This document shows positions 45,288-53,673 of a stretch of DNA of 64,000 nucleotides, one piece after another. The notes under the pieces are model-generated. The model was given only the letters and a program-made list of their open reading frames with translations. It did not search any database and was not told the DNA's origin. The position numbers and the translations under genes were made by a program. The stretch's first letter is position 1. The number at the start of each line of letters is the position of its first letter. Source of the DNA: Candidatus Zixiibacteriota bacterium (GTDB lineage: Bacteria; Zixibacteria; MSB-5A5; GN15; JAAZOE01); assembly GCA_023138975.1 (NCBI GenBank), contig JAGLON010000033.1:62001-126000 (forward strand), in the 5' to 3' direction.

Positions 45288-45857
45288 ATGAAAAGATGCG
45301 AATGGGCCGGTAATACTGAAATGATGATTGATTACCATGATAAAGAATGGGGCCGACCGCTCTATGACGATCAGAAACTGTTTGAGTTTCTTATTCTTGA
45401 GAGTATGCAGGCTGGCTTGAGCTGGGATACAATCTTGAAAAAACGCGAGAACTTTAGAGCCGCATTCGATAATTTTGATCCGGAAATAATTGCATGTTAT
45501 AATGAGGCCAAATTTGATGAGCTCATGAATAATGCCGGGATAATTCGAAACCGGCTAAAAATTAAGGCGGCCATTACGGCAGCTAAATTATATTTGGAGA
45601 TTCAAACAGAGGGTAGTTTCAGTGATTACATTTGGCAGTTTGTCGGAAGCTGTCCTAAGATTAATAAATGGAAATCATTAAAATATATCCCGGCTCAAAC
45701 CGATGAATCAGTTCTTATGAGTAAAACCCTCAAAAAGAGAGGTTTCAATTTTGTCGGACCGACTATCTGCTATGCGTTTATGCAGGCGACTGGCATGGTT
45801 AATGATCACATCATTGATTGCTTTTGCTATAATGAAATTAATTTACAGGCCAAATAG
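45288..45857 (+). CDS. tag: DNA-3-methyladenine glycosylase I
   Basis: The protein has 189 residues with Tag-type features: RCEWAGNTE at the N-terminus (zinc-ligand C3), YHDKEWGRPL (H16), the substrate-pocket motif LESMQAGLSWDTIL and the C-terminal zinc site NDHIIDCFC. The enzyme excises 3-methyladenine from alkylated DNA. It stands alone between the glycan operon and a lipoate ligase-like gene, with a CGGAG ribosome binding site and a terminator-like hairpin afterwards. Length equals the family norm. Confidence 0.93.
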   Translation: MKRCEWAGNTEMMIDYHDKEWGRPLYDDQKLFEFLILESMQAGLSWDTILKKRENFRAAFDNFDPEIIACYNEAKFDELMNNAGIIRNRLKIKAAITAAKLYLEIQTEGSFSDYIWQFVGSCPKINKWKSLKYIPAQTDESVLMSKTLKKRGFNFVGPTICYAFMQATGMVNDHIIDCFCYNEINLQAK

Positions 45858-45878
45858 TTTCGGTGTGACCGATAGAGC

Positions 45879-45912
45879 CTCTGTTAATATAGTATAAGCA
45901 GAGACTTTTTTT
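45879..45912 (+). terminator. Probable Rho-independent terminator after tag
   Basis: CTCTG (45879-45883) pairs with CAGAG (45899-45903), extended by TTA/TAA with a one-base bulge, and is followed by seven T at 45906-45912. The stem is short, so confidence is moderate. Confidence 0.45.
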
Positions 45913-45990
45913 GCTGTCGATATATACCGAATAAAAATATTTTCCTTTCGCCTTCTTTACATCATCTGTCGGTTTGCATATACTCAACAT

Positions 45991-46758
45991 GTGAAAACTT
46001 GGCGTTTGATATTCAATACCGACGAGACAGCTTCCTTCAATATGGCAGCCGATGCATGGCTTTTTGAGTGTGCGAATAAGGGCGGTAGGGAACCGGTACT
46101 TCGTTTATATGCCTGGGATAGGCCCTCTATTACAATTGGCTATCATCAAGAGTTTGCTCGTTCCGTTATTGAAGATAAACTGGGCTCAACACCGGTCGTC
46201 CGTCGTATAACGGGAGGACGAGCCCTATTGCATGATGCCGGAGAATTAACTTACTCCGTTTCTGGTAATTTTATTTTAAATCATGAGTTGGGGACATCTT
46301 TGCGAGACAGTTACCATCATATTGCTAGTGCGATTGTTGCGTTTTATCGCCTGATTGGATGGTCTGCCGAAATTAATCATCGTGATAACCCGGTCTCACT
46401 TGGAAAAGGAAGTTCGGTTCAGAAAGGTTGTTTTGCGGCAGTTTCGCATTCCGAAGTACTAATTGACGGCCAAAAAATGGCCGCCAGCTCTCAGCGACGA
46501 GCAAAATCTTCTTTAATTCAGCACGGAGCAATCAAGCTTGGAAAACCGGCTAATCACCCGGCTATTGTCGGGTTGGAAGTTCGGGATACTTCACAACTAC
46601 TTGCAACCAATATAGATAGTGACGAATTAAAACAAAAAGTAATCTCCGCGTTTGAAAGCGTATTTGGAATAACTTTAAAGGAATTACCGTTTTCGGACGC
46701 CGAAATAAATAAAATACAGTCTCTGCAATCAGATTTCGTAAATTTTAATAAAGGGTGA
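45991..46758 (+). CDS. Lipoate-protein ligase / octanoyltransferase family protein
   Basis: This 255-residue protein of the biotin/lipoate A/B transferase fold has LRLYAWDRPSITIGYHQ, the conserved RRITGGRALLHDAGELTYSV and IDGQKMAASSQRR with the active-site lysine. It transfers lipoate or octanoate to E2 and GcvH lipoyl domains. A cysteine in QKGCFAAV leaves LipM-like octanoyltransferase activity possible, so the reaction type is not settled. The start is GTG 45991, with no strong ribosome binding site. No lipoyl synthase gene is adjacent. Confidence 0.82.
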   Translation: MKTWRLIFNTDETASFNMAADAWLFECANKGGREPVLRLYAWDRPSITIGYHQEFARSVIEDKLGSTPVVRRITGGRALLHDAGELTYSVSGNFILNHELGTSLRDSYHHIASAIVAFYRLIGWSAEINHRDNPVSLGKGSSVQKGCFAAVSHSEVLIDGQKMAASSQRRAKSSLIQHGAIKLGKPANHPAIVGLEVRDTSQLLATNIDSDELKQKVISAFESVFGITLKELPFSDAEINKIQSLQSDFVNFNKG

Positions 46759-46831
46759 AAATCGATTAAACACAGATACCGGTAAAACAGTCATAACTGT
46801 GAACGGTAAAGGGAAAAGGGGAAAAAACCTC

Positions 46832-46861
46832 TTGACTCCGAGGCACTATTTATTGTATTTT
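46832..46861 (+). promoter_or_regulatory. Predicted promoter for the TonB receptor operon
   Basis: TTGACT (46832-46837), an 18-base spacer and TATTTT (46856-46861) would start transcription about 190 bases before ATG 47060, giving a long leader that includes the hairpin at 46898-46926. Confidence 0.3.
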
Positions 46862-46897
46862 TGATTCTCTGTATGTCTGCGTTTTTTGACATACTAT

Positions 46898-46935
46898 GTG
46901 ACTTAGGAATGGTCATCTAAAGTCACGGTTTTTTT
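46898..46935 (+). terminator. Terminator-like hairpin in the leader of the TonB receptor gene
   Basis: GTGACTTAG (46898-46906) pairs with CTAAAGTCAC (46917-46926) with one bulged base, followed two bases later by seven T (46929-46935). It may terminate the lipoate ligase-like transcript or act as an attenuator of the outer-membrane operon. Confidence 0.4.
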
Positions 46936-47059
46936 GGGTAGAGAGATAGGAAAGGTTTGGGTGCAAGGTTTGTCCATAGATAACAAATCTTTATACAAAG
47001 CATTCCCTCACACCAACGCAATGCGCATAGATAATCATCCCAGTGAGGAGGGTTTCGAT

Positions 47060-50000
47060 ATGTCGAGCCGTCGTAACAAGCCGATTTTTTCGGTTATTGT
47101 GTTATTAGTGCTGATTTCTCTTTTGGCGGGGTCAGTCTTTTCCGCCTCGGTCGGTCGAATAAAGGGGACAATCACAGACAAAAAAACCGGAGAAAGCCTG
47201 TTCGGTGTTTCGGTCCAAATTGAAGGCACTAAAATGGGGGGAAAGAGTGATTTTGATGGAAACTACATCATTCTTTCGGTTTCTCCCGGTACCTATAATT
47301 TGCTTTTTACATCGATGGGTTATGAGAAAATTCGCATGACCGGTGTTGAAGTCAATACTGATGTCACCTCTGAGCGCAATATTCAGATGAAATCGACTAT
47401 TCTCGAAACCGATAAAGTCGTAGAGGTTGTTGGAACCAGAAAAGGTATTGATTTTAATCAGACCATGGATATTTCCATTAAGAGCCAGGCAGAAATTTTG
47501 GCGGCACCAGTCGCCAATGTTGATGAGCTGTTATCAATGGAAACGGGTATTACCCGTGACGCCGACGGTCAGCTTCACATTCGAGGCGGTCGTGCTGGCG
47601 AAACAACATATCTTGTTGACGGTGTGAACTTCTCCGATCCGTTAGGTGGTAGAGCTCCTGTCGATGCTGGTGTCAACATCTCATCGTCAGCGGTGCTTGA
47701 GCTTAAGGTTATTAAAGACGGTTTCGATCCTGAGTATGGTGAAGCACTTTCCGGTGTTGTAACGATTACCTCGCCAAAGGGATCACCTGATAAAACCAGC
47801 TCCCGAATAAACTATTATACTGATGATTTCGGAAGCGCTGATTTAAACAAATTCTCAGAAAATTATGACTTGCTTGAATTCTCACTCAGCGGTCCAGATC
47901 CCTTTTTTACCAGCCGTATTTTGCCGGCTTTGGGTATCAACTACTTTGAAGATAAAGATTTTACTTTTTATATAAGTAGCCGCGCTCAAAAAACTGACAG
48001 CCGTACTCCATACTGGAGATATAATACTCCGGCTACTCAGAAGGAGTTCACTGGATTTAATCTTCTTGGGATCAATGTTCCCGACCGTCAGGAAAACAGT
48101 TACAACCTTGGTATGACTCTTGCCTTCAATCCGACAGCGAATATGGAAGTGAAGGCTTTGTATAAAGGTAGTTGGTCTAACTGGACTAACTTCACTTGGG
48201 AGCACCGGTTCTCGCCGGCAACCGCTCCAATTTCAGATTACACTACGAGTACATTTTCTTTGCAGTTAAAGCAGATTCTCAGTAAATCTTCAGACTATGA
48301 GATTAACTTGTCCTACTGGGGTTCGCGTTTTTCCATGAAGCCGGGTGACCCGAATCATCCCGGACAAGGACTCAATCCGGATGATTTTCTTTTTGCCGAT
48401 GAGTATGAAACCTATGATGATGTTAACGACAATTATCAGTACGACAGTTATGAGCCGTTTTTAAATATTTTCCCTGATTCAGTCCAGTGGGGCTCAATCT
48501 GGATTCCTGAACGCAATGCAACCGATGTTGTTGTTTCTACAGACAATCAGGTCGGCGGGCCTTGGAACCCGATGTTTGATATTAATAATAATGGTATTAT
48601 AGATGCCTATGAAGGTGAGCCGTTTGCTGATATGAACCGCAACGGTATCTGGGATAAAGGAGATAAGCTTACCAGAGATATCAATGGTAACCGGACATAC
48701 GATGATTTTTATCGTGATGTCACGACTCCAACCTGGACATCTCGTGAAGAACCTTATATTGATGGTGATTCGAGTCTGGGTGAAAACTTTGTTGATATTA
48801 ACCGCAACGGTGTTTACGATCCGGGTATTGATCGCTTTATAACAGCTTTAGATCCGGCTGTTAATATGGATATCAATCGCGATAATGAGTATACCGGTCC
48901 GAATCCGCTCCTATGGGAACCTGGTATTCCTTTTATTGATTATAACGGTAATGGTGTGTTTGATGCGCCTAATAATCATTATGATCCAGGTGAACCATAT
49001 ATTGATATAAATAAAAACGGTAAGCATGATTTGGGCGGCGACAATAATACCGCGTTCTTAAACTACGGCTTTTTACAGTCCGGCGAATCTAACCGATGGC
49101 TTCATGAGTCGGTCGATAAACTTACCGCAAAAGGTAATTTCAAAAAAGCTATTGGTAATGCTCATGAGATCAAGGCGGGATTTGAATTCCGCAATGAGAA
49201 AGTTGCTGTTGAAGATATTCAAGGGCTACAAAGACGGAATGATGAGTCCATTGGCGATGGCTATCCTTTTGAAGGCCGCGGCCGAATTCGGGATTTTTAT
49301 TCCCGCACACCGAATATCCTAATCTTTTATTTCCGCGACAAAATCGAATATGGCTCCCTTGTCGCATCACTCGGTATGCGTGCTGACCTCTTTTTCCAAG
49401 CGGACTTAAAAGGCTCTCAGACAATTCAGGATAGAACCGGTCATAATATTCAAGATATTAGAAATAAATTCTCGCCGCGAGTATCTATCAACTACCCGAT
49501 TTCAGAACGCGCGATGATTCGATTTAACTATGGCCATTTCTATGAATTACCTAGTTACACACGAATGTTCCGTACCTCGAATCCGTACGAAACCGGAAGT
49601 TTATCACTGGTCGGTAACCCCAATCTTGATTACACCAAGACGATTAACTATACTTTCGGTGTGAACTATGCGTTCACCGATGAGTATTCAGTCAAAATGT
49701 CCGGTTTCTATAAAGATTACTTTGATATGATCGCGACTACTGCTTTTAAAGTTAACGGTATTACTCAGTTCTCATATTATGATAATACTGACTATGCTCG
49801 CGTTCGCGGATTTGAAATGGAGCTTACTCGGGAAGCCGCCAGGTTTATTAACGGTACTCTGAGTTACGAGTATTCGTTTGCATATGGTAAATCATCTTCC
49901 GACGCCGCCAACTATGATGATGAGGTTGCTGGTGGTGATATTTCGATTGATGAAAACCCGCTTGGCTGGGATATCCGCCATCGTGTTTCATTGTGGCTGC

Positions 50001-50431
50001 AGCTTTACTTTACCGATAGAGATCATCCGAAACTGTTTGGCATTTCAATTCCTAATAACTGGGATATGTCGGTTTTCTGGCGTTTCCAAACCGGATTCCC
50101 GTTCACCCCGGCTAATAACTTCCCGTATATGGAGCTTGACGTTGGTGAGAAACCGCAAACAAACTCAATGCGTTTGCCTTCCACTGCACAGACCGATATT
50201 AAAATGCATAAGAGATTCAGAATCTCTGGCATGCAGTACTCCGTTCAGCTGTGGATAAATAATTTATTTAATAATGAAAATGTCGTATCGGTACATTCCA
50301 GTACCGGCCGCCCGGACACTAATAATAACCCGGGCAACGATATAATTAATGGAGGAACTGAATTCCAGGCCAACCCGAGATCCTGGGGCAGAGCGCGCCA
50401 GATTATTCTTGGATTCGGAGTACAGTTCTAA
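47060..50431 (+). CDS. TonB-dependent receptor with carboxypeptidase-regulatory-like domain and EF-hand-like insertions
   Basis: From ATG 47060 (GAGGAGG ribosome binding site) the protein has 1123 residues. A signal peptide ends near FSASVG. A CarboxypepD_reg-like beta-sandwich covers about 35-115 (GTITDKKTGESLFGVSVQIEG) and a plug domain about 140-245 (GGRAGETTYLVDGVNF). An outer-membrane beta-barrel to the C-terminus ends in aromatic IILGFGVQF. An unusual region at about 450-660 contains many DxNxNGxxD motifs (DINNNGIIDAYEG, DMNRNGIWDKGD, DINRNGVYDPG, DYNGNGVFD, DINKNGKHD), like calcium-binding EF-hand or dockerin loops inserted in a barrel loop. It probably imports or binds a large ligand. 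No TonB or ExbBD gene is nearby. Confidence 0.87.
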   Translation: MSSRRNKPIFSVIVLLVLISLLAGSVFSASVGRIKGTITDKKTGESLFGVSVQIEGTKMGGKSDFDGNYIILSVSPGTYNLLFTSMGYEKIRMTGVEVNTDVTSERNIQMKSTILETDKVVEVVGTRKGIDFNQTMDISIKSQAEILAAPVANVDELLSMETGITRDADGQLHIRGGRAGETTYLVDGVNFSDPLGGRAPVDAGVNISSSAVLELKVIKDGFDPEYGEALSGVVTITSPKGSPDKTSSRINYYTDDFGSADLNKFSENYDLLEFSLSGPDPFFTSRILPALGINYFEDKDFTFYISSRAQKTDSRTPYWRYNTPATQKEFTGFNLLGINVPDRQENSYNLGMTLAFNPTANMEVKALYKGSWSNWTNFTWEHRFSPATAPISDYTTSTFSLQLKQILSKSSDYEINLSYWGSRFSMKPGDPNHPGQGLNPDDFLFADEYETYDDVNDNYQYDSYEPFLNIFPDSVQWGSIWIPERNATDVVVSTDNQVGGPWNPMFDINNNGIIDAYEGEPFADMNRNGIWDKGDKLTRDINGNRTYDDFYRDVTTPTWTSREEPYIDGDSSLGENFVDINRNGVYDPGIDRFITALDPAVNMDINRDNEYTGPNPLLWEPGIPFIDYNGNGVFDAPNNHYDPGEPYIDINKNGKHDLGGDNNTAFLNYGFLQSGESNRWLHESVDKLTAKGNFKKAIGNAHEIKAGFEFRNEKVAVEDIQGLQRRNDESIGDGYPFEGRGRIRDFYSRTPNILIFYFRDKIEYGSLVASLGMRADLFFQADLKGSQTIQDRTGHNIQDIRNKFSPRVSINYPISERAMIRFNYGHFYELPSYTRMFRTSNPYETGSLSLVGNPNLDYTKTINYTFGVNYAFTDEYSVKMSGFYKDYFDMIATTAFKVNGITQFSYYDNTDYARVRGFEMELTREAARFINGTLSYEYSFAYGKSSSDAANYDDEVAGGDISIDENPLGWDIRHRVSLWLQLYFTDRDHPKLFGISIPNNWDMSVFWRFQTGFPFTPANNFPYMELDVGEKPQTNSMRLPSTAQTDIKMHKRFRISGMQYSVQLWINNLFNNENVVSVHSSTGRPDTNNNPGNDIINGGTEFQANPRSWGRARQIILGFGVQF

Positions 50432-50488
50432 GTTAAAGATGATTCAAGGCTTATGCCGACTAGATATAGAATCGATGGGAGAATGCAG

Positions 50489-51454
50489 ATGTCATGCAAA
50501 GTAAAATCTTCGGCTGGTAAATGGACCGTTTTACTGTCCTTCGCCATCTTGGCCGTATTAGTTAGCCTTTCCGGTCAGGCCTTTGGTCAGGCCAAGGTAG
50601 GTACAGCCGGTGCCAAGTTTCTTGATATTGGAATATCAGCTCGGGCAATGGGAATGAGTGAAGCGTATTCGGCGATTGCCAATGATATTTCGGCTGTTTA
50701 TTACAACCCGGCCGGGCTGACTCAGATTTATTCCCGGGAAGCCATGTTTACACATATTGACTATCCGGCTGATATTAATTATGAATTCGCCGCCGTTGCT
50801 TTCCCGTGGGAAGCCGCGTCGGGAGTTATTGCTTTTTCGTTCTATAATCTGAGACCGGGTGAAATTCCGCTCACTACATATGCCAATCCGGAAGGTACCG
50901 GTGAAATGTTCTTTGCCAATGATTATGCCATTACAATCACATATGCGCGTAGTTTGACTGAGCATTTCTCTCTGGGTACTACATTTAAGGCTATTGGCCA
51001 ATACTATGATAATGAATCAGCAACCGGTTGGGCGGCTGACGTTGGTACCATTTATGATACCGGCTATCGAGGCTTTAAGATAGCCATGAGTATTATGAAT
51101 TTCGGACCGGATATGAAAATGATAACTCAGGAGTATCCGTTGCCGATCAACTTCAAATTCGGTAGTTCTTTCAATTTTATAGAAAGCCCGGATCATTTAG
51201 CCACATTTGCTCTCGAAGGTGCTCACCCATCGGATAACCTTGAGCAGTATAATGCCGGTATCGAATATTGGTTTCATGATAAATTCTCCCTCAGAGTTGG
51301 AAATAGATTTAATTATGACACCGACGGATTTACCGCCGGCGCTGGAATGAAAATGCCTTTCGGAGAAACCGTTGAAATGCGGATAGATTATAGTTATCAG
51401 GATTTTGGTTTCTTACGCGAAGTTCATCGATTCTCACTAGCGATGGCGTTTTAA
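50489..51454 (+). CDS. PorV/PorQ family outer-membrane protein
   Basis: ATG 50489 has TGGGAG seven bases upstream and gives 321 residues with a signal peptide ending near GQAFGQA. The body matches the PorV/PorQ (UPF0164/FadL-like barrel) pattern: TAGAKFLDIGISARAMGMSEAYSAIANDISAVYYNPAGL at residues about 35-75, then repeated beta-strands to the C-terminus RFSLAMAF. In Bacteroidetes PorV shuttles type 9 secretion substrates, while other members have unknown roles. It lies between the TonB receptor and a lipoprotein, so it may form a surface complex with them. Confidence 0.85.
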   Translation: MSCKVKSSAGKWTVLLSFAILAVLVSLSGQAFGQAKVGTAGAKFLDIGISARAMGMSEAYSAIANDISAVYYNPAGLTQIYSREAMFTHIDYPADINYEFAAVAFPWEAASGVIAFSFYNLRPGEIPLTTYANPEGTGEMFFANDYAITITYARSLTEHFSLGTTFKAIGQYYDNESATGWAADVGTIYDTGYRGFKIAMSIMNFGPDMKMITQEYPLPINFKFGSSFNFIESPDHLATFALEGAHPSDNLEQYNAGIEYWFHDKFSLRVGNRFNYDTDGFTAGAGMKMPFGETVEMRIDYSYQDFGFLREVHRFSLAMAF

Positions 51455-51464
51455 GGAGTGAGGC

Positions 51465-53615
51465 ATGTCAAGTAATACTGGAGGAAAAACAATGTCGGTG
51501 GTACGCTTTACGATAGTATTAGCAGCTCTTCTGGCTCTGGCGATGACACTGGGACTCGTGGGATGTGAACCGGATAGAACCGGCACGGCAAAAACAAATG
51601 CCGCACCCAAGGTAACAATAGTCAACACTCCGCCGGATGGCGCTCAATTTTCACGCAACCCAGAATTAAACTGGTTTGCGACAGATATAGACGGATTTAT
51701 TTCCTTTTTCAGATATTCCATTGTCGTGGATTCGATGCTTCTGATAAACGGCAATCTGGTAACTCCGGAGCAGTTTATCACACAGGCCACCGATGCTCAG
51801 TTTAGATGGGATACACTGCTGGTCGATTTGGATCATCCTCAATCTTCGGCGACGTTGCAGTTATTTGCCGATACTCTTGATCCGGTGAATACCTTTGTCA
51901 GCCAGTACTTTTTCGTGCAGGCGGAAGATGATCGAGGAGCTATGTCCGAAGTAGTTTTCCGGAACTACTCTCGAAATAACCATTACCCCAACACTCATCA
52001 TCGATATGCTCGTTCTACGCCGTTTATTAACGCTGTTGATGCCAATTCAGCCGCCAATGGGATCCAACTTTCCTGGTATGGTGCCGATTCGCTCGACTGG
52101 GGGCGCACCGACCCGCCGCTGGATTATGAATGGCGCTTATTCGGTCCGTTTGATTTGGATGAGGATATTTATCTGAATTCAACTCTGGAAGACTGTGATC
52201 GGGACCCGGTTTCGGGTCAATTGATTAATTGCAGAGAGGTTTACACCTTAGACTTAGATGCTTTACCGGATACGATACACATAGATATCGGTAATGGAAA
52301 TATAGTATCTAAAGCACAGCCGATAGCGCGATCGCAGGGTCCTAATTTTGCCAATGATCCGACCGATGTCTGGGTTACCGATAGGGAAGCAACAATTTTT
52401 AATGTTTTCGAAGGTATGAATCTGGTTGAGACCAGTGAGTATAAATTTGTCTTTTGGGTTCGTGCCCGTGATGACGGGTTTGTACCCGATCCTACTCCGC
52501 CATTTAGCCAATTCACGGTTATTGAGGCATTGTATGAAAATGATATTGCAGTTTTTGATGAGACTGAATATGCGTTTCGCTCTTCATATTGGGGACCCTT
52601 CTATATGGATACAGTGAAATCTGTTTTCGAAAAATTAATTCATGATGCCGGATATGACCAATTCGATATTTCAGATGATTACTTTTGGAAATCAGCAATT
52701 AGAGATCATACCTTAATTGGTACTCCCGAGTCTGGACCAATTAAGGTACCTTCATTGCTCAATGTTTTATCCTATAAGGCTCTTGTGTTTTTTACGGATG
52801 CTCAGGTGTCTGGCTATGATACTTCTCCAACAGGTTTGATGAGAGAAAAGGTCTATTTTGGAATGGATATGGGTGTGACTGTCTTAATGATGTGTAGAAA
52901 TATTACCGGTATTCAGCAAAACATGGGTGAGGGTGATGAGCCAGACGGAATACCTATTGAGATGTCAGGTAATTTTCAGAAATACTTCGGCATTAGAAGT
53001 GTGACCGTGGAAAAGTGGAATTACTGGGTTTTGAAGATACCAGAATATATTCATACTCCGATATATAAAGAAGAGTTTATCGCAGCCTATCCCGTTAATA
53101 CGAGTGAGTTTCCGTTAATCGAACTTGATTATGGTGATTCTACCTCTTTATTGGATCGTAGATACGGGCAGTGGGATGAAAATTTATTATTTACTCCTAC
53201 TCCACATTCTATGCAGGGACTGCCTGAAGTCGGTGTCTGTAACAAAATGCCGGGAGCCGCTCCGCTCTTCCTATACTTCTCCAAGCATGGCCAAGTATCG
53301 CCATTCCATGGCAAGGTTTGTGCCGTCAGAAATATTACCCAAGATACCCGGACCTCAGTGTTTCTGTTTACTCCAATTGCGATGGATCCGGTTCCTATGA
53401 CACAGACTATGGAAATAACTCTGGATTGGCTGATGGAGAAATTCTCGACCGTAGCTCCGGCGGCAAAGCCGGGAATAAACTACACCGGTTCAATTGATAT
53501 GACTGAACGGCAGCAAAAGGTTCATGATTATCTGGAGTATATTGAGCACAATATGACCGAAGAAGAAAAGGCGGCCATGGGTATCAAGCCGCTCAAGCCG
53601 TTTGTTATTCATTAA
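51465..53615 (+). CDS. Large lipoprotein, unknown function
   Basis: This 716-residue protein has a lipoprotein signal ending LGLVGC, so it is an outer- or inner-membrane lipoprotein. Two starts are well supported: ATG 51465 (AGGAG six bases before) and ATG 51492 (GGAGG seven bases before). The first third has immunoglobulin/Fn3-like repeats (APKVTIVNTPPDGAQFSRNPELNWFATDIDGFIS). The second half (about 370-620) has an alternating pattern with LSYKALVFFTDAQVSGYD that could be a GATase1-like or similar Rossmann-type fold; I cannot name it. It is the third gene of the receptor-PorV operon and probably exposes a partner for the receptor. Confidence 0.75.
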   Translation: MSSNTGGKTMSVVRFTIVLAALLALAMTLGLVGCEPDRTGTAKTNAAPKVTIVNTPPDGAQFSRNPELNWFATDIDGFISFFRYSIVVDSMLLINGNLVTPEQFITQATDAQFRWDTLLVDLDHPQSSATLQLFADTLDPVNTFVSQYFFVQAEDDRGAMSEVVFRNYSRNNHYPNTHHRYARSTPFINAVDANSAANGIQLSWYGADSLDWGRTDPPLDYEWRLFGPFDLDEDIYLNSTLEDCDRDPVSGQLINCREVYTLDLDALPDTIHIDIGNGNIVSKAQPIARSQGPNFANDPTDVWVTDREATIFNVFEGMNLVETSEYKFVFWVRARDDGFVPDPTPPFSQFTVIEALYENDIAVFDETEYAFRSSYWGPFYMDTVKSVFEKLIHDAGYDQFDISDDYFWKSAIRDHTLIGTPESGPIKVPSLLNVLSYKALVFFTDAQVSGYDTSPTGLMREKVYFGMDMGVTVLMMCRNITGIQQNMGEGDEPDGIPIEMSGNFQKYFGIRSVTVEKWNYWVLKIPEYIHTPIYKEEFIAAYPVNTSEFPLIELDYGDSTSLLDRRYGQWDENLLFTPTPHSMQGLPEVGVCNKMPGAAPLFLYFSKHGQVSPFHGKVCAVRNITQDTRTSVFLFTPIAMDPVPMTQTMEITLDWLMEKFSTVAPAAKPGINYTGSIDMTERQQKVHDYLEYIEHNMTEEEKAAMGIKPLKPFVIH

Positions 53616-53639
53616 GAAGAATTAGTTCTAAATAAAAAA

Positions 53640-53666
53640 AGCCCCGTTTTTTACGGGGCTTTTTTT
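53640..53666. terminator. Bidirectional Rho-independent terminator
   Basis: AGCCCCGT (53640-53647) pairs perfectly with ACGGGGCT (53653-53660) around a five-T loop. A-rich sequence on the left and seven T on the right allow it to stop transcription from both convergent genes. Confidence 0.9.
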
Positions 53667-53673
53667 GTTGGGA

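Larger units (their letters stand above)
46759..47059. other. Leader region of the outer-membrane operon
   Basis: This stretch of 301 bases precedes the TonB receptor gene. It holds a promoter candidate (46832-46861), a hairpin followed by T residues (46898-46935) and the GAGGAGG ribosome binding site at 47045-47051. An upstream extension of the reading frame to 46934 is open but has no signal-peptide character. Confidence 0.5.

Noticed and set aside
46934..47059. Upstream extension of the TonB receptor frame
   Set aside because: ATG 47060 has a GAGGAGG site and a normal signal peptide; the extension overlaps the T-run of a hairpin.
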